Positions 45,038 to 54,835 of a stretch of 64,000 nucleotides of DNA are shown piece by piece. This stretch comes from Segetibacter koreensis DSM 18137 (lineage in GTDB: Bacteria > Bacteroidota > Bacteroidia > Chitinophagales > Chitinophagaceae), in contig NZ_KB893385.1 of the NCBI RefSeq assembly GCF_000374045.1, forward strand, positions 62,001 to 126,000, read 5' to 3'. A program made the translations under genes and the position numbers. How positions within the stretch are numbered: position 1 is the stretch's first letter; each line of letters opens with the position of its first letter. The notes below the pieces were generated by a model. The model had not been told where the DNA came from, did not search any database, and saw only the letters and a list, made by a program, of their open reading frames with translations.

Positions 45038-46852
45038 CTATTTTTCACTTTCCCGTTTAAAATAACTTGTAATTATTGTAGCTTTTGATAAACCGATAAT
45101 TGCAGCTAATTCGTCAGTAGATTTTGTTTGAATACTTTTTACTGATTTAAATGTTTTTAATAACATTTCGGCAGTTGATTTACCAATTCCTTTAATATCT
45201 TCCAACTCATTTTTAAAAGTGCCTTTACTTCTTTTTTGACGGTGAAAATTTATTCCGAACCTATGCACTTCATCTCTTATCCGCCGTATAAGTTTCAGGC
45301 TTTCGCTGTCCCAAGGCAATTTTATTGATTCCATGTCACCTGGAAAAAATATTTCCTCTTCGTTTTTTGCCAGCCCGACAACGGTTACTTCACTTTCAAG
45401 ATTTAGTTCCTTTATACTTTCCATAGCCGATGAAAGCTGGCCTTTACCACCATCTATAATAATTAATTGGGGTAGAGATTGCTCCTCTTTTACAAGTCTG
45501 CTGTAGCGCCTATAGACAACCTCCTTCATAGTTGCAAAGTCGTTTATGCCCTCTACTGTTTTCACATTATAATGCCGGTAATCTTTTTTACTTGGAATAC
45601 CATCTCTGAAACAAACCATAGCGCTGACAGGATAACTGCCTTGAAAGTTAGAGTTATCAAAACATTCAATATGTACGGGTACTTCTATAAGCTGCAGGTC
45701 TTGCTGCAACTGGTATAGTACTTCCTTCTTTTGGAGGTCGCTTTTACCTTCCAGTTGCAATATTTTTTTCTTCCGTAATTCTTCAGTAAAATAATTGACG
45801 TTTTTTACTGAAAGATCTAAAAGTTTCTTTTTTTCACCTCCTTTTGGTACCGTTACCGTTACTTCTTCCACAGCAAAATCAATTTCAAAAGGCACAATGA
45901 TTTCATTGGCCAAGCTGTTAAATGTTTCTCTCAATTGCATTATAGCAAGAGGTAGTACTTCCTCTTCGTTTTCTTCAAGCTTGGTTTCTATACGTACTGT
46001 ATGTGTCTGAACAATTGATCCATTATACACCATCAGGTAGTTTACATAAGCAGTATCACCATCTTTTAAAATAGAAAACACATCAAGGTTAGATAAGTGT
46101 TTGCTCACGATTACAGAACGCTCCTGGTAACTCTCCAGATGTTCAATTTTTTTACGCAACAACTCTGCCTTCTCAAAATCAAGATTCGACGCAAATTGAC
46201 TCATTTCAGATCTAAAATGTTGAATGACCGGCTGAATGTTGCCCTTCAAAATGTTGCGAACCTGTTGCAAGGCCTCTGCATATTCCTGTTCCGATTGTTT
46301 TCCTTCACACGGCCCCTTGCAGTTACCTAAATGGTACTCGAGGCAAACCTTAAATTTACCTTTTTGTATATTAGTCGGCGCCAGGTTTAATTTACAGGTA
46401 CGTAAAGCCACATTTTGTTTAATAAAATTAAGCAACTCTCTGACTTTGGCAACCGATGTAAAAGGGCCTAAATACTCTGACCCATCATTTATTTTTGTTC
46501 GCGTAAGAAATACCCTTGGAAACGGTTCTTTTTTAATTACGATGTAGGGAAATGATTTATCATCTTTTAAATCGATGTTGAACTTTGGCTTAAATTGTTT
46601 TATCAGCGAATTTTCCAGTAAAAACGCATCTGCCTCACTATTGGTTATGGTAAATTCAACTCTTCTTATTCGTTGAACAAGTTCGTGGGTTTTATAGTTA
46701 GTAAAAGTTTTTGTAAAGTAACTACTGGTACGCTTTCTAAGGTTTTTTGCTTTTCCTACGTATAGCAGTTCATTTTGGGCATCAAAATATTTGTAAATGC
46801 CGGGAAGATGAGGTATGGTATGTGCAATTTGCTGAAATTCCTGTGAGGTCAT
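45038..46852 (-). CDS. uvrC: Excinuclease ABC subunit C
   Basis: A 604-residue UvrC: GIY-YIG nuclease domain at the N-terminus (GIYKYF near 18-23, YVGKAKNLRKR near 31-41), a UVR motif near 205-240, the RNase H-like second nuclease domain with CFDNSNFQGSYPVSAMV near 395 and IIDGGKGQLSSA near 459, and a C-terminal helix-hairpin-helix (LEDIKGIGKSTAEMLL near 560). It makes both cuts in nucleotide excision repair. It lies 13 bp after the lipoprotein gene. Confidence 0.96.
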   Translation of the reverse strand: MTSQEFQQIAHTIPHLPGIYKYFDAQNELLYVGKAKNLRKRTSSYFTKTFTNYKTHELVQRIRRVEFTITNSEADAFLLENSLIKQFKPKFNIDLKDDKSFPYIVIKKEPFPRVFLTRTKINDGSEYLGPFTSVAKVRELLNFIKQNVALRTCKLNLAPTNIQKGKFKVCLEYHLGNCKGPCEGKQSEQEYAEALQQVRNILKGNIQPVIQHFRSEMSQFASNLDFEKAELLRKKIEHLESYQERSVIVSKHLSNLDVFSILKDGDTAYVNYLMVYNGSIVQTHTVRIETKLEENEEEVLPLAIMQLRETFNSLANEIIVPFEIDFAVEEVTVTVPKGGEKKKLLDLSVKNVNYFTEELRKKKILQLEGKSDLQKKEVLYQLQQDLQLIEVPVHIECFDNSNFQGSYPVSAMVCFRDGIPSKKDYRHYNVKTVEGINDFATMKEVVYRRYSRLVKEEQSLPQLIIIDGGKGQLSSAMESIKELNLESEVTVVGLAKNEEEIFFPGDMESIKLPWDSESLKLIRRIRDEVHRFGINFHRQKRSKGTFKNELEDIKGIGKSTAEMLLKTFKSVKSIQTKSTDELAAIIGLSKATIITSYFKRESEK

Positions 46853-46865
46853 AATAATTTATCTC

Positions 46866-47450
46866 TTAACTCTTTTCGTTCCATGTAACATTCGTCTCGC
46901 TCGTGTTTTCTTTATTGCCGCTTTTTTGCACCAAACGATTTATCTGGAAGCTTTGGCTGGGTTTCCAGCTTAATTGCTCAATAGCAGAACTGTCTGCATA
47001 ATTGAAAAACTTACGAATAAAAATGCGTTTTACAGTTTGCCCGTCTTCCTGCAGCAATACGTCTATGTTTTGAATTTCTAATTGTTTATCATCTGCAGTA
47101 TAACTTAGCGTATAACTCTTTGTAGTCTGATCGTAAAATATATTTTCGGTGTAATGCTTTTTAAGGCCTTTATCATTTATATCAGGCTGAAGAAATTGAG
47201 CAGAAATCTGGTTAAAAACAGTAGTGTTAATAGCAGTAGAATCTTTCTTTCCGCCGCTGACATGTATCTTATAAATAAAATAAGGAGTTTTATTTACTTC
47301 TGCAATCTGTGATCTAATGTATTGATTAACCTGAAAAAAATGAGTTGTATCATTTTTTCCGGCGTCATTTGTCTTTGTGTTACTTCCATTTTGCTTACAG
47401 GCACAGTAAAGGAGAGGATATAAAAGAAACAAAAACGTGGCTTTATTCAT
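46866..47450 (-). CDS. Hypothetical lipoprotein
   Basis: A 194-residue protein with a short signal segment (NKATFLFLLYPLLYCAC) ending in a plausible lipobox (Y-C-A-C), then a polar, Asn/Thr-rich linker and a beta-rich domain of about 150 residues. I do not recognise a family. It is between the sigma-linked membrane protein and uvrC, transcribed in the same direction, with 95 bp to the former. Function unknown. Confidence 0.65.
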   Translation of the reverse strand: MNKATFLFLLYPLLYCACKQNGSNTKTNDAGKNDTTHFFQVNQYIRSQIAEVNKTPYFIYKIHVSGGKKDSTAINTTVFNQISAQFLQPDINDKGLKKHYTENIFYDQTTKSYTLSYTADDKQLEIQNIDVLLQEDGQTVKRIFIRKFFNYADSSAIEQLSWKPSQSFQINRLVQKSGNKENTSETNVTWNEKS

Positions 47451-47545
47451 TATGCAAAAATAGCATAACGAACCAAGGCTAAAAAAAGGACGATGTTAAA
47501 GAACAAACCAAAAGTGAGTATTTAATATAAAAACTATTACCCCAA

Positions 47546-48994
47546 TTAAAAAGTCTTTGACAATCCGATTTTGATACCATAGTCCATAAGATGCTCCTTG
47601 ATAGGATATTGTGGAATGAAGGTTGAGTAAGGCTGGTAGCGTAACTGAGGCCCGATCTGCCATTTAAAATAACCGGCCTTAAAGCTTACAAAAGTTTCTA
47701 TATTACTGTTAATATTAAAACTGCGTACCATCTCAGGATTCTCACTATAATTTTTAAAATTAGTCGAGATCAGATAGGCATTGCGATTTATAAGATAAGT
47801 GGGTTGAATGCTTCCTGCTACATTAAGCTGAATCGTTTTATTACCTATTATTTCCCACTCAATACCAACCGGAATAGCAATTTGATAATACCGATTAACT
47901 AATTCTGCAGAATAAAAACCATTGCTGTTTCTATAAATTGCAAGGGTATTAACAGTATCTATGCCGTGGTTTCCAACCAATGCAATACTGGCAAGTTCGG
48001 TACTTGAACGATAAGCTTCAATGCTGTATTGACGCACATTAAATTGAAGGCCCGATTTAATTCTAACATTATTAGAAAGATTATAGAGAATACTTATACC
48101 CGCTTCGAGGCCATTTCCTGGCTTGTGCCTGACTACATTGTTGACATCTGCAACATAATTTAAGCCTACAGGACCCGCACCAGCCCCATCTTTTAGCACT
48201 GATCTGTCTTCTAACAGCTTGCGGTAACTGATAGAAGGAGCTATATAAATTTGAAAGCCAAATTTATTCTTTAAGCTTTTAGGTTTTTTAGTTGTATATA
48301 GAGCGATATCATCTTTATGGTCCTTCAGGAACTGATCAACCATGTTTTTATCATTGTCCTCTTTAGCCAGGCGTTCATTTTCAGCCAAAGGTTTTATTTT
48401 TCCTGGTGCAATTATTATTTCATTTCTCTGTATTGTTGGTAGCGCAGGTCTTCCCTCTTTAGTTGCTTCTAAAGTACCTGCAGATGATGGATTAGCCGCT
48501 ACTTCATGCTCGCCCAGCAGCTCTGTTGCTATATTATTTTTACTGCTAACATTTAATACAACGGCTTTGTTTACCTCTTTTTCAACTCTCTGCTTAAAAG
48601 TAGAGGTAGAAGTAACTGAAGCAACAGGTTTATCAATTAGTTGATTTTCAACTACTGAATCAAAACTGGTCTTTTCTTTATACAGTGATGGGGAAGACGT
48701 CAGATTATCTAGAACGATAATATTATGTTGAGAATTAGGATGTGCAGCGCTTTTAATTTCATTATTTAAAGGTGGTACAGTAAATATGTCAGGTTGGGGT
48801 GTAAAATAAACACAAATGGCAATAGTGACGCTTAAAAGTGTAAATGCAGCAACCGTTAAACCGGGCCATTTTTTATCACCGTGCAGTTTTTTATTTATAT
48901 CTCTCCATACGGTGTCAGTAGGATACATACGATGGTTTCTTACCTCTTCCTTCAGAAACTCTTCGAAATTGTTTTGGTTAAAATTGTCTTCCAT
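47546..48994 (-). CDS. Sigma-linked transmembrane protein with outer-membrane-type beta C-terminus
   Basis: A 482-residue protein. An N-terminal soluble segment of about 45 residues (EEFLKEEVRNHRMYPTDTVWRDINKKLHG) and one membrane span near 48-67 look like an anti-sigma arrangement; a 160-residue polar, low-complexity linker follows; and the last 200 residues are short alternating strands, ending in a hydrophobic phenylalanine (LSKTF) as in beta-barrel porins. It starts 15 bp after the ECF sigma gene. It is probably that sigma factor's partner, though a direct interaction is inferred. Confidence 0.6.
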   Translation of the reverse strand: MEDNFNQNNFEEFLKEEVRNHRMYPTDTVWRDINKKLHGDKKWPGLTVAAFTLLSVTIAICVYFTPQPDIFTVPPLNNEIKSAAHPNSQHNIIVLDNLTSSPSLYKEKTSFDSVVENQLIDKPVASVTSTSTFKQRVEKEVNKAVVLNVSSKNNIATELLGEHEVAANPSSAGTLEATKEGRPALPTIQRNEIIIAPGKIKPLAENERLAKEDNDKNMVDQFLKDHKDDIALYTTKKPKSLKNKFGFQIYIAPSISYRKLLEDRSVLKDGAGAGPVGLNYVADVNNVVRHKPGNGLEAGISILYNLSNNVRIKSGLQFNVRQYSIEAYRSSTELASIALVGNHGIDTVNTLAIYRNSNGFYSAELVNRYYQIAIPVGIEWEIIGNKTIQLNVAGSIQPTYLINRNAYLISTNFKNYSENPEMVRSFNINSNIETFVSFKAGYFKWQIGPQLRYQPYSTFIPQYPIKEHLMDYGIKIGLSKTF

Positions 48995-49009
48995 TTACTG
49001 AAATGCTTT

Positions 49010-49591
49010 TTATGCCTTTTTAACTCCCGCCAGCAAGGAAAACTGCGTTTTGGGTTTTTCAAGAATATTTTTCTTAACAAGAATATTTTCCAACATGGAT
49101 TTTGCGCGCGTATACTGGCTTCGGCTTGTGCTCTCCTCTATATCAAGCATAACGGAGATTTCTTTATGACTATATCCCTCTATTGCATACAGGTTGAGAA
49201 CGGTTCGGTAGCCTATTGGCAATAGCCGGATGCATTCGGTTACTTGTTTTGCCTGCATAATCGAGGGAATAGTTTCTTCCTTTATATAAACAAATCCCGC
49301 AACTTCCAAATCCACGCTTTCATTAAATTTTTTATATTTTTTTAAAAAATTAATACAGGTATGAACTATTATTCTTCTTATCCATCCTTCGAAAGCTCCT
49401 TTATTTTGGAAAGTATGTATTTGGGTAAATACTTTTATAAATCCCTCCTGCAACATATCTTCTGCATCTTCACGGCTATGAGCAAAACGGTAACAAACGG
49501 ACAGCATTTTAGGGCTGAACCGGTTATACAATTCCCTTTGCGCAGAGGGATCATTGTGAAGACAACCGGCAATTATATATTCTTCTGTCAT
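49010..49591 (-). CDS. ECF RNA polymerase sigma factor
   Basis: A 193-residue sigma-70 family protein with region 2 (about 25-90, including YRFAHSREDAEDMLQEGFIKVF) and region 4 (about 125-175, with LLPIGYRTVLNLYAIEGYSHKEISVMLDIEESTSRSQYTRAK). It redirects RNA polymerase to a small regulon in response to an envelope signal. The open frame extends 12 codons upstream; ATG 49591 (MTEEYIIAGC) gives the standard ECF start. Its operon mate is the membrane protein 15 bp downstream. Confidence 0.9.
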   Translation of the reverse strand: MTEEYIIAGCLHNDPSAQRELYNRFSPKMLSVCYRFAHSREDAEDMLQEGFIKVFTQIHTFQNKGAFEGWIRRIIVHTCINFLKKYKKFNESVDLEVAGFVYIKEETIPSIMQAKQVTECIRLLPIGYRTVLNLYAIEGYSHKEISVMLDIEESTSRSQYTRAKSMLENILVKKNILEKPKTQFSLLAGVKKA

Positions 49592-49957
49592 GAACCATGT
49601 TAATAGTATACCCCTAAAATAAGACAATAAAATGAATCAATTGCTGCTTTTTATTTTATTTTTTTTTAAAGCTCAAAAACCCCTGTTTCACCTTTTAGAA
49701 AAGAAGTTTTCAGGCAGTTGCCAGGTGTTGAAAATTGCCGTCTTCCAATAGCATTCATTCTTAAATATTGTTCGATTTTTACAATCATTCTCAATATAAT
49801 CGGTATAAGAGCTTACGTTTTTTTTACGCAAGATGTTATCCTTTTTAAAAGTGTGATGACAAGAAAAAAGTATTGTATCTTGATGTTTTTAAATCAATGA
49901 TTAAGATAGTTATTAACTCATTTTAAATTTTTTCTGTTTCTAAAAGTTGATTACAAT
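49592..49957. other. Divergent intergenic region, no gene seen
   Basis: About 365 bp between the sigma gene and the universal stress protein gene. I found no RNA gene or strong hairpin. It is AT-rich, with poly-T stretches near 49650-49665 and 49815. Confidence 0.35.
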
Positions 49958-50812
49958 ATGAATACAATTCTGGTTCCTACTGACTATTCCGCTTCAGCAA
50001 AAAATGCCGCTTTATACGCCATACATCTTGCTTCGCAATTAAAGGCTCAGAAAATCATTTTATACAACGCCTTTCAGCCCCCGCCTGTTATTACTGAAAA
50101 CACTGCAATGCCAACTGCTACCGCACCATTCTTTGATATCGAAAGCCTGCGTGATATGAGCAGTACCGGGATGACGCATTTTAAAAAATCAATCGAAGGT
50201 TTTTGTCCTTCCGAATTAAAACTAGAGCAACTGACAGAATTCGCTGCTTTAGATACTAATATAAATAATCTTTGTAAGAAGACCGGTGCAGATCTCATTA
50301 TAATGGGTATAACCGGAACCAGCAAAATTGAAGAGGTATTAATAGGCAGCACGGCCTTAAGCGTAGTGAAGAATACAAAAACTCCTGTAATTGTTGTTCC
50401 TGCAGAGGTAACATTTACTCCCATTGAAAATGTAATGCTAGCTTGTGATTTTACAAAAGTGGCAGAGACAACGCCGGTTCAACCTATAAAAAACATATTG
50501 GACGCAACTAAAGCTGCCTTATATGTAGTAAATATATACAGCAGCGACAAAGAAATCACCTCGGTAAAAAGCTATGAGCAGGAATTATTGCATTCACTGT
50601 TGCGAGAGTATAATCCTAATTTTCACTTCGAATACAAAGAAGACTTTATAACAGGTATCAATGATTGCGTTGAGGAAAAGAATATTAATCTAATTATTAC
50701 CATCCCAAAAAAGCATGGTTTTTTAGAAGGGTTATTTAAAGAACGGCATATAAAGAAATTAGCTTTTCACAGTCATGTACCGGTAATGTACGTTCACCAG
50801 GAAGATTTATAG
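49958..50812 (+). CDS. Universal stress protein, two tandem USP domains
   Basis: A 284-residue protein made of two USP domains (about 1-150 and 155-284). The first has LVPTDYSASAKNAALYAIHLA and the ATP-type closing motif GITGTSKIEEVLIGSTALSVVKNTKTPVIVVP; the second lacks a complete G-x-x-G nucleotide motif. USPs bind ATP or adenylates and help with starvation and stress. It is a single gene, with no partner nearby. Confidence 0.9.
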   Translation: MNTILVPTDYSASAKNAALYAIHLASQLKAQKIILYNAFQPPPVITENTAMPTATAPFFDIESLRDMSSTGMTHFKKSIEGFCPSELKLEQLTEFAALDTNINNLCKKTGADLIIMGITGTSKIEEVLIGSTALSVVKNTKTPVIVVPAEVTFTPIENVMLACDFTKVAETTPVQPIKNILDATKAALYVVNIYSSDKEITSVKSYEQELLHSLLREYNPNFHFEYKEDFITGINDCVEEKNINLIITIPKKHGFLEGLFKERHIKKLAFHSHVPVMYVHQEDL

Positions 50813-50941
50813 GGGAAATATTTGATGTATTGTGACATCCATTTGTCCCATTTTCAACCCTTCACACAAGCACTAAAACGCGTTTTATTTCATTTAAGAA
50901 ATGTACGATACCTTCGGCACAAAAATCTGTAATTAATTTAC

Positions 50942-52444
50942 ATGAGTGTTATTCAAAAGCAAAGTATCAGGTCTTCTATTGTTATAATGATTGGTTTTGC
51001 TATCGGTGCCATTAATTTAATTTTAATTCAACCAAAAGTTCTTACTGCAGAGCAGTACGGACTTACAAGAATAATTACTGACGCGGGCATCACACTTGCC
51101 TCAATGTGTACGTTAGGTTCTATACCTGTAATTAATAAATTTTTCCCTTTTTATAAAAGTTATCTTAATCCTAAGAACAACGACCTTCCTTTTATCACCC
51201 TTATCATTTGCCTCATCGGATTTGTGATAATGTGTATAGCAGGTTACGCTGTAAAAGATATTATAGTAAGAAAGTTTAGTGAGCGGTCTCCCCTCTTTGT
51301 CAGGTACAGTTACCTGGTGTATCCTTTCGGCTTTTTTATGCTAATGTTTTTATGGCTTGAAAGTTTTAGCTGGTCTTTTAGAAAGGGCGTGATTTCAAAT
51401 AGTTTAAGAGAAACAGTTGCCCGGATAATATTCACTTTTTTGCTACTTTTTTTTAGTCTTCATATTATAAACATATCACAGTTTCTCACTGCTTTTTCGT
51501 TTTCTTATATTCTGCCTGCGGCTATTTTATTTTTTGTTTTAAGAAGAACCAAAGAATTCATTTTCATTCCTACTATAAGCTCGGTTACAGTTCGAATGAA
51601 AGGCAGAATGATAAATTTTGGTCTTTTTATTTTTGGTGCACAATTTCTAAATCTTTTATCACGCACTGTTGATACATTTATCTTGTCTTCAAAATCTGCC
51701 CGTGGCCTCAGTGATGTTGCTGTTTTTACCATTGCTACCTATGTCGTTACTATTTTGGAAATTCCCCAAAGAAGCATAACATCTATATCGGTACCTGTAT
51801 TGGCAGAGGCCTGGAAAAATAAAAATATTACGCATATAAAAAGTATATATAGAAAAAGCGTAAGCAATCTCTTAATTATAGGTCTTGTAATGTTTTGCAT
51901 TATTTGGGTTAACACCCCGAATCTTTCTCGTTATCTGGGAAAAGACTTTACAGGTATTGAAAAACTTGTTCTGCTAATGGGCATCGGAAAACTTATAGAT
52001 CTCGGCACCGGTGCCAATGCTCAAATTATTGGTACATCCAGCTATTGGAAAGTTGATTTTACCACCAATGTGCTTTATACCATTCTTGCATTGCCTCTTA
52101 ACTATATCCTTATTTCCCGCTATGGATTAACAGGCGCTGCATATTCGACCCTCATTTCGCTCACTTTTTATAATGCGATGCGCTTTGGTTTTCTTTGGTA
52201 TAAGTTTAAAATGCAGCCCTATTCGTGGCCAAATTTAATGGTAGTGGCAATTGCATTTGTATGTACAGTAATAGTGTATTACATCCCACAAATTTCGTCA
52301 CCTGTCATTGATACAATTATCAGAACCATTGTATTTATTTGCTTGTTTACACCCGCCATTTATTTCACTCATATTTCCAACGAAATAAATGATTTAATCT
52401 TAAATTATCTCAATAAGGCAAAAAGTATAATAGCAGGTAAGTAA
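50942..52444 (+). CDS. Oligosaccharide/lipopolysaccharide flippase family protein (Wzx-like)
   Basis: A 500-residue integral membrane protein with 12-14 hydrophobic segments and the polysaccharide biosynthesis family layout, beginning with SIVIMIGFAIGAINLILIQPKVLTAEQYGL, where the E-x-Y-G/F-L motif is typical. It moves undecaprenyl-linked sugars across the inner membrane. No glycosyltransferase genes are close, so the glycan is unknown. It ends 10 bp from the convergent mqnA stop. Confidence 0.85.
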   Translation: MSVIQKQSIRSSIVIMIGFAIGAINLILIQPKVLTAEQYGLTRIITDAGITLASMCTLGSIPVINKFFPFYKSYLNPKNNDLPFITLIICLIGFVIMCIAGYAVKDIIVRKFSERSPLFVRYSYLVYPFGFFMLMFLWLESFSWSFRKGVISNSLRETVARIIFTFLLLFFSLHIINISQFLTAFSFSYILPAAILFFVLRRTKEFIFIPTISSVTVRMKGRMINFGLFIFGAQFLNLLSRTVDTFILSSKSARGLSDVAVFTIATYVVTILEIPQRSITSISVPVLAEAWKNKNITHIKSIYRKSVSNLLIIGLVMFCIIWVNTPNLSRYLGKDFTGIEKLVLLMGIGKLIDLGTGANAQIIGTSSYWKVDFTTNVLYTILALPLNYILISRYGLTGAAYSTLISLTFYNAMRFGFLWYKFKMQPYSWPNLMVVAIAFVCTVIVYYIPQISSPVIDTIIRTIVFICLFTPAIYFTHISNEINDLILNYLNKAKSIIAGK

Positions 52445-52454
52445 TGTAGTTTCG

Positions 52455-53189
52455 CTATAAAAAAGACAAGAACTTTTCCAGTCCTTTCCGCTTTTCTTCA
52501 GTCAATACGTAATTTATATTTTTGGTATAGTAGGTTTTAAGATCGTACAAAGGCGAAAAATTCTCAGCCACTACTGCGTCTATATTTTCCAAACCTGTTT
52601 TGTTAGCTTCGTTAAATGGTTTTATAAATTCAACTGGTAATTTTTTGTTAGCTACCCAAGCCGCGAACACAAATGGCAAACCAGTAAATTCAATCCACGT
52701 TTCGGCAAGATCATAGATGTACGGCGATATTTTTCTTTGCTCAAAGGCCCTGTCGCCTATTACAACACCAGCCGTTGTACCTTTTATGTCATCTCTGAAG
52801 TTCTCTTTTGCTTCCTCAAATACTACAGGAAGTTTCCAGTAATGTTTTATTAAAACTCTTGCCAGCGCTACTGATGTTTTGCTCTGGTAATCTAAAACAA
52901 CTTTCTCAATTTCGTCAAGTGGAACTTCACTGAATAAACAAACAGATGCCACAGCACTCTCCGCCCCTATACAGTAATCACTGATAATGTAATGTTCTTT
53001 AAGTTTTGGTATAATTGCTACTGGCACAAGTCCAACATCAATTTCATCATTCAGCAACATCATGGCTATTTTTGCCGGGTATTCTTCTGTAATTTCCATA
53101 CCGTTTATCTGTAATCCATGCTTAAAAGCGTACATCAAAGGCTTTGTATTCAGATAACTTACCGCACCTACCTTTATAGTCTTCTGCAA
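52455..53189 (-). CDS. mqnA: Chorismate dehydratase MqnA (futalosine pathway)
   Basis: A 244-residue periplasmic-binding-protein-like enzyme. Motifs: VGAVSYLNTKPLMY near 7-20, IDVGLVPVAIIP near 51-62, VLDYQSKTSVALARVL near 99 and VIGDRAF near 142. It removes water from chorismate in the first step of menaquinone synthesis by the futalosine route. The start is TTG at 53189; no in-frame ATG is available, and a TTTCTTTG box 30 bp upstream fits a -7 element. Other mqn genes are elsewhere. Confidence 0.9.
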   Translation of the reverse strand: MQKTIKVGAVSYLNTKPLMYAFKHGLQINGMEITEEYPAKIAMMLLNDEIDVGLVPVAIIPKLKEHYIISDYCIGAESAVASVCLFSEVPLDEIEKVVLDYQSKTSVALARVLIKHYWKLPVVFEEAKENFRDDIKGTTAGVVIGDRAFEQRKISPYIYDLAETWIEFTGLPFVFAAWVANKKLPVEFIKPFNEANKTGLENIDAVVAENFSPLYDLKTYYTKNINYVLTEEKRKGLEKFLSFL

Positions 53190-53392
53190 TTCATCTAATT
53201 TTGAGGTGCAAAGAAAATGAATTTTATGTAATGGGCGATTGTGCTGCTATTAAACGTTGTGTCTTCACTGAATTCATTTCAGTGTCGCTCACCTGGTCAA
53301 TCTGGGCTTAAACAGCAAAGTTTTAAGCCAAGCACATAATTTTTTGGCGATTATTTTAAAATAAAATGTAGCAATAAAGGAAATACACATAC

Positions 53393-54739
53393 ATGGAACT
53401 AACTAATCTTACAGCCATATCTCCTATTGACGGACGATACAGAAAGCAAATTGCGTTTCTTGATGAATACTTCAGTGAATACGCACTTATAAAATACCGG
53501 GTGTTGGTAGAAATAAAATACTTTTTCTTTTTGGCCGATAACAAGTTTTTTACTGCAGATAATAAATGTCGCCAGGTGCTGCTAAAAGTTGCAGATAAGT
53601 TTTCTGCTGAAGATGCCCAACAAATAAAAAAGATCGAGGCGATCACAAATCACGATGTAAAAGCGGTTGAATATTTTTTAAAGGAGCAACTTGAAAATGC
53701 GGGTGTAAATGATGTAAAGGAATGGATACATTTTGGTCTTACTTCGCAGGATATTAATAATACTTCTATCCCGCTAAGCTGGAAAGATTGTATGGAAAAC
53801 GAATACCTGCCGTCTGTAATAAACCTTAAAAAACATTTGCAGGATTTTGCGGTTCAATGGAAAAATATTTCCATGCTTGCTAAAACCCATGGCCAACCTG
53901 CATCGCCAACAACTTTAGGCAAAGAGATAATGGTATTTGTAGAAAGGCTTCAAAACCAAGTTGATTTATTTTCTTACGTTCCTTATTCGGCAAAATTTGG
54001 GGGCGCTACCGGCAACCTTAACGCGCATGCCGTCGCATTTCCCTCAAAAGATTGGATTATGCTGGCTAATAATTTTGTTGAAGGTATTCTAGGTCTTCAA
54101 CGTATGCAATTCACTACCCAAATAGAACATTATGATAATCTTGCAGCTCATTTCGACTGTATAAAACGCATCAACAATATTCTAATAGATTTTTGCCGCG
54201 ATGTCTGGACTTATATCAGTATGGAATATTTTAAACAAAAAACTAAAAAAGGAGAAGTTGGCAGCAGCGCAATGCCTCATAAGGTAAACCCAATAGATTT
54301 TGAAAATGCAGAAGGAAATCTTGGAGTTGCAAATGCTTTATTAGAACATCTTTCTGCAAAATTACCAGTAAGCCGATTGCAAAGAGATTTAACGGACAGT
54401 ACTGTTTTACGAAATCTTGGCGTACCTGTTGCCCATACGCTCATAGCTATAAAATCTATAGAAAAAGGCTTGGAAAAGTTGTTATTAAACGAGACTAAGA
54501 TAAATGAGGATCTTGAAAACAATTGGGCAGTTGTGGCTGAGGCGATACAAACTATTTTACGCCGGGAGAATTACCCTCAGCCCTATGAAGCATTAAAAGA
54601 ATTAACAAGAGGTAAAACTTCAATAACAAAAGAAGATATACAACGGTTTATTGAAACACTGAATATAAGTGCAACAATAAAAGATGAATTAAAAAATATA
54701 ACTCCCCAAAATTACGTAGGAGTTACTGCTGAATATTAA
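53393..54739 (+). CDS. purB: Adenylosuccinate lyase
   Basis: A 448-residue fumarase/aspartase superfamily lyase. The signature loop GSSAMPHKVNPIDFE lies near 287-301; KTHGQPASPTTLG near 164 carries the catalytic histidine region, and TSQDINNT near 119-126 the substrate-binding threonine/serine. It acts twice in purine synthesis. Its length suits the bacterial PurB of the E. coli type. The short region after its stop contains a long perfect inverted repeat. Confidence 0.95.
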   Translation: MELTNLTAISPIDGRYRKQIAFLDEYFSEYALIKYRVLVEIKYFFFLADNKFFTADNKCRQVLLKVADKFSAEDAQQIKKIEAITNHDVKAVEYFLKEQLENAGVNDVKEWIHFGLTSQDINNTSIPLSWKDCMENEYLPSVINLKKHLQDFAVQWKNISMLAKTHGQPASPTTLGKEIMVFVERLQNQVDLFSYVPYSAKFGGATGNLNAHAVAFPSKDWIMLANNFVEGILGLQRMQFTTQIEHYDNLAAHFDCIKRINNILIDFCRDVWTYISMEYFKQKTKKGEVGSSAMPHKVNPIDFENAEGNLGVANALLEHLSAKLPVSRLQRDLTDSTVLRNLGVPVAHTLIAIKSIEKGLEKLLLNETKINEDLENNWAVVAEAIQTILRRENYPQPYEALKELTRGKTSITKEDIQRFIETLNISATIKDELKNITPQNYVGVTAEY

Positions 54740-54781
54740 TTTCATCATTTGACTTTAACGTTTACCTGTCGTTACTTTTTC

Positions 54782-54835
54782 AGTATCAGCCAGGTTGGGA
54801 GAATTACACCTTCGTCTCCCAACCTGGCTGATACT
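54782..54835. repeat. Perfect 20-bp inverted repeat with a 14-nt loop
   Basis: 54782-54801 and 54816-54835 are exact reverse complements. The right arm is the last nine codons of the Gfo/Idh tail on the minus strand, whose stop codon lies in the loop; the left arm is an inverted copy of that coding sequence. It starts 42 bp after purB. There is no T-run on either side, so it is not a standard terminator, though it could stabilise an mRNA end. Confidence 0.95.
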
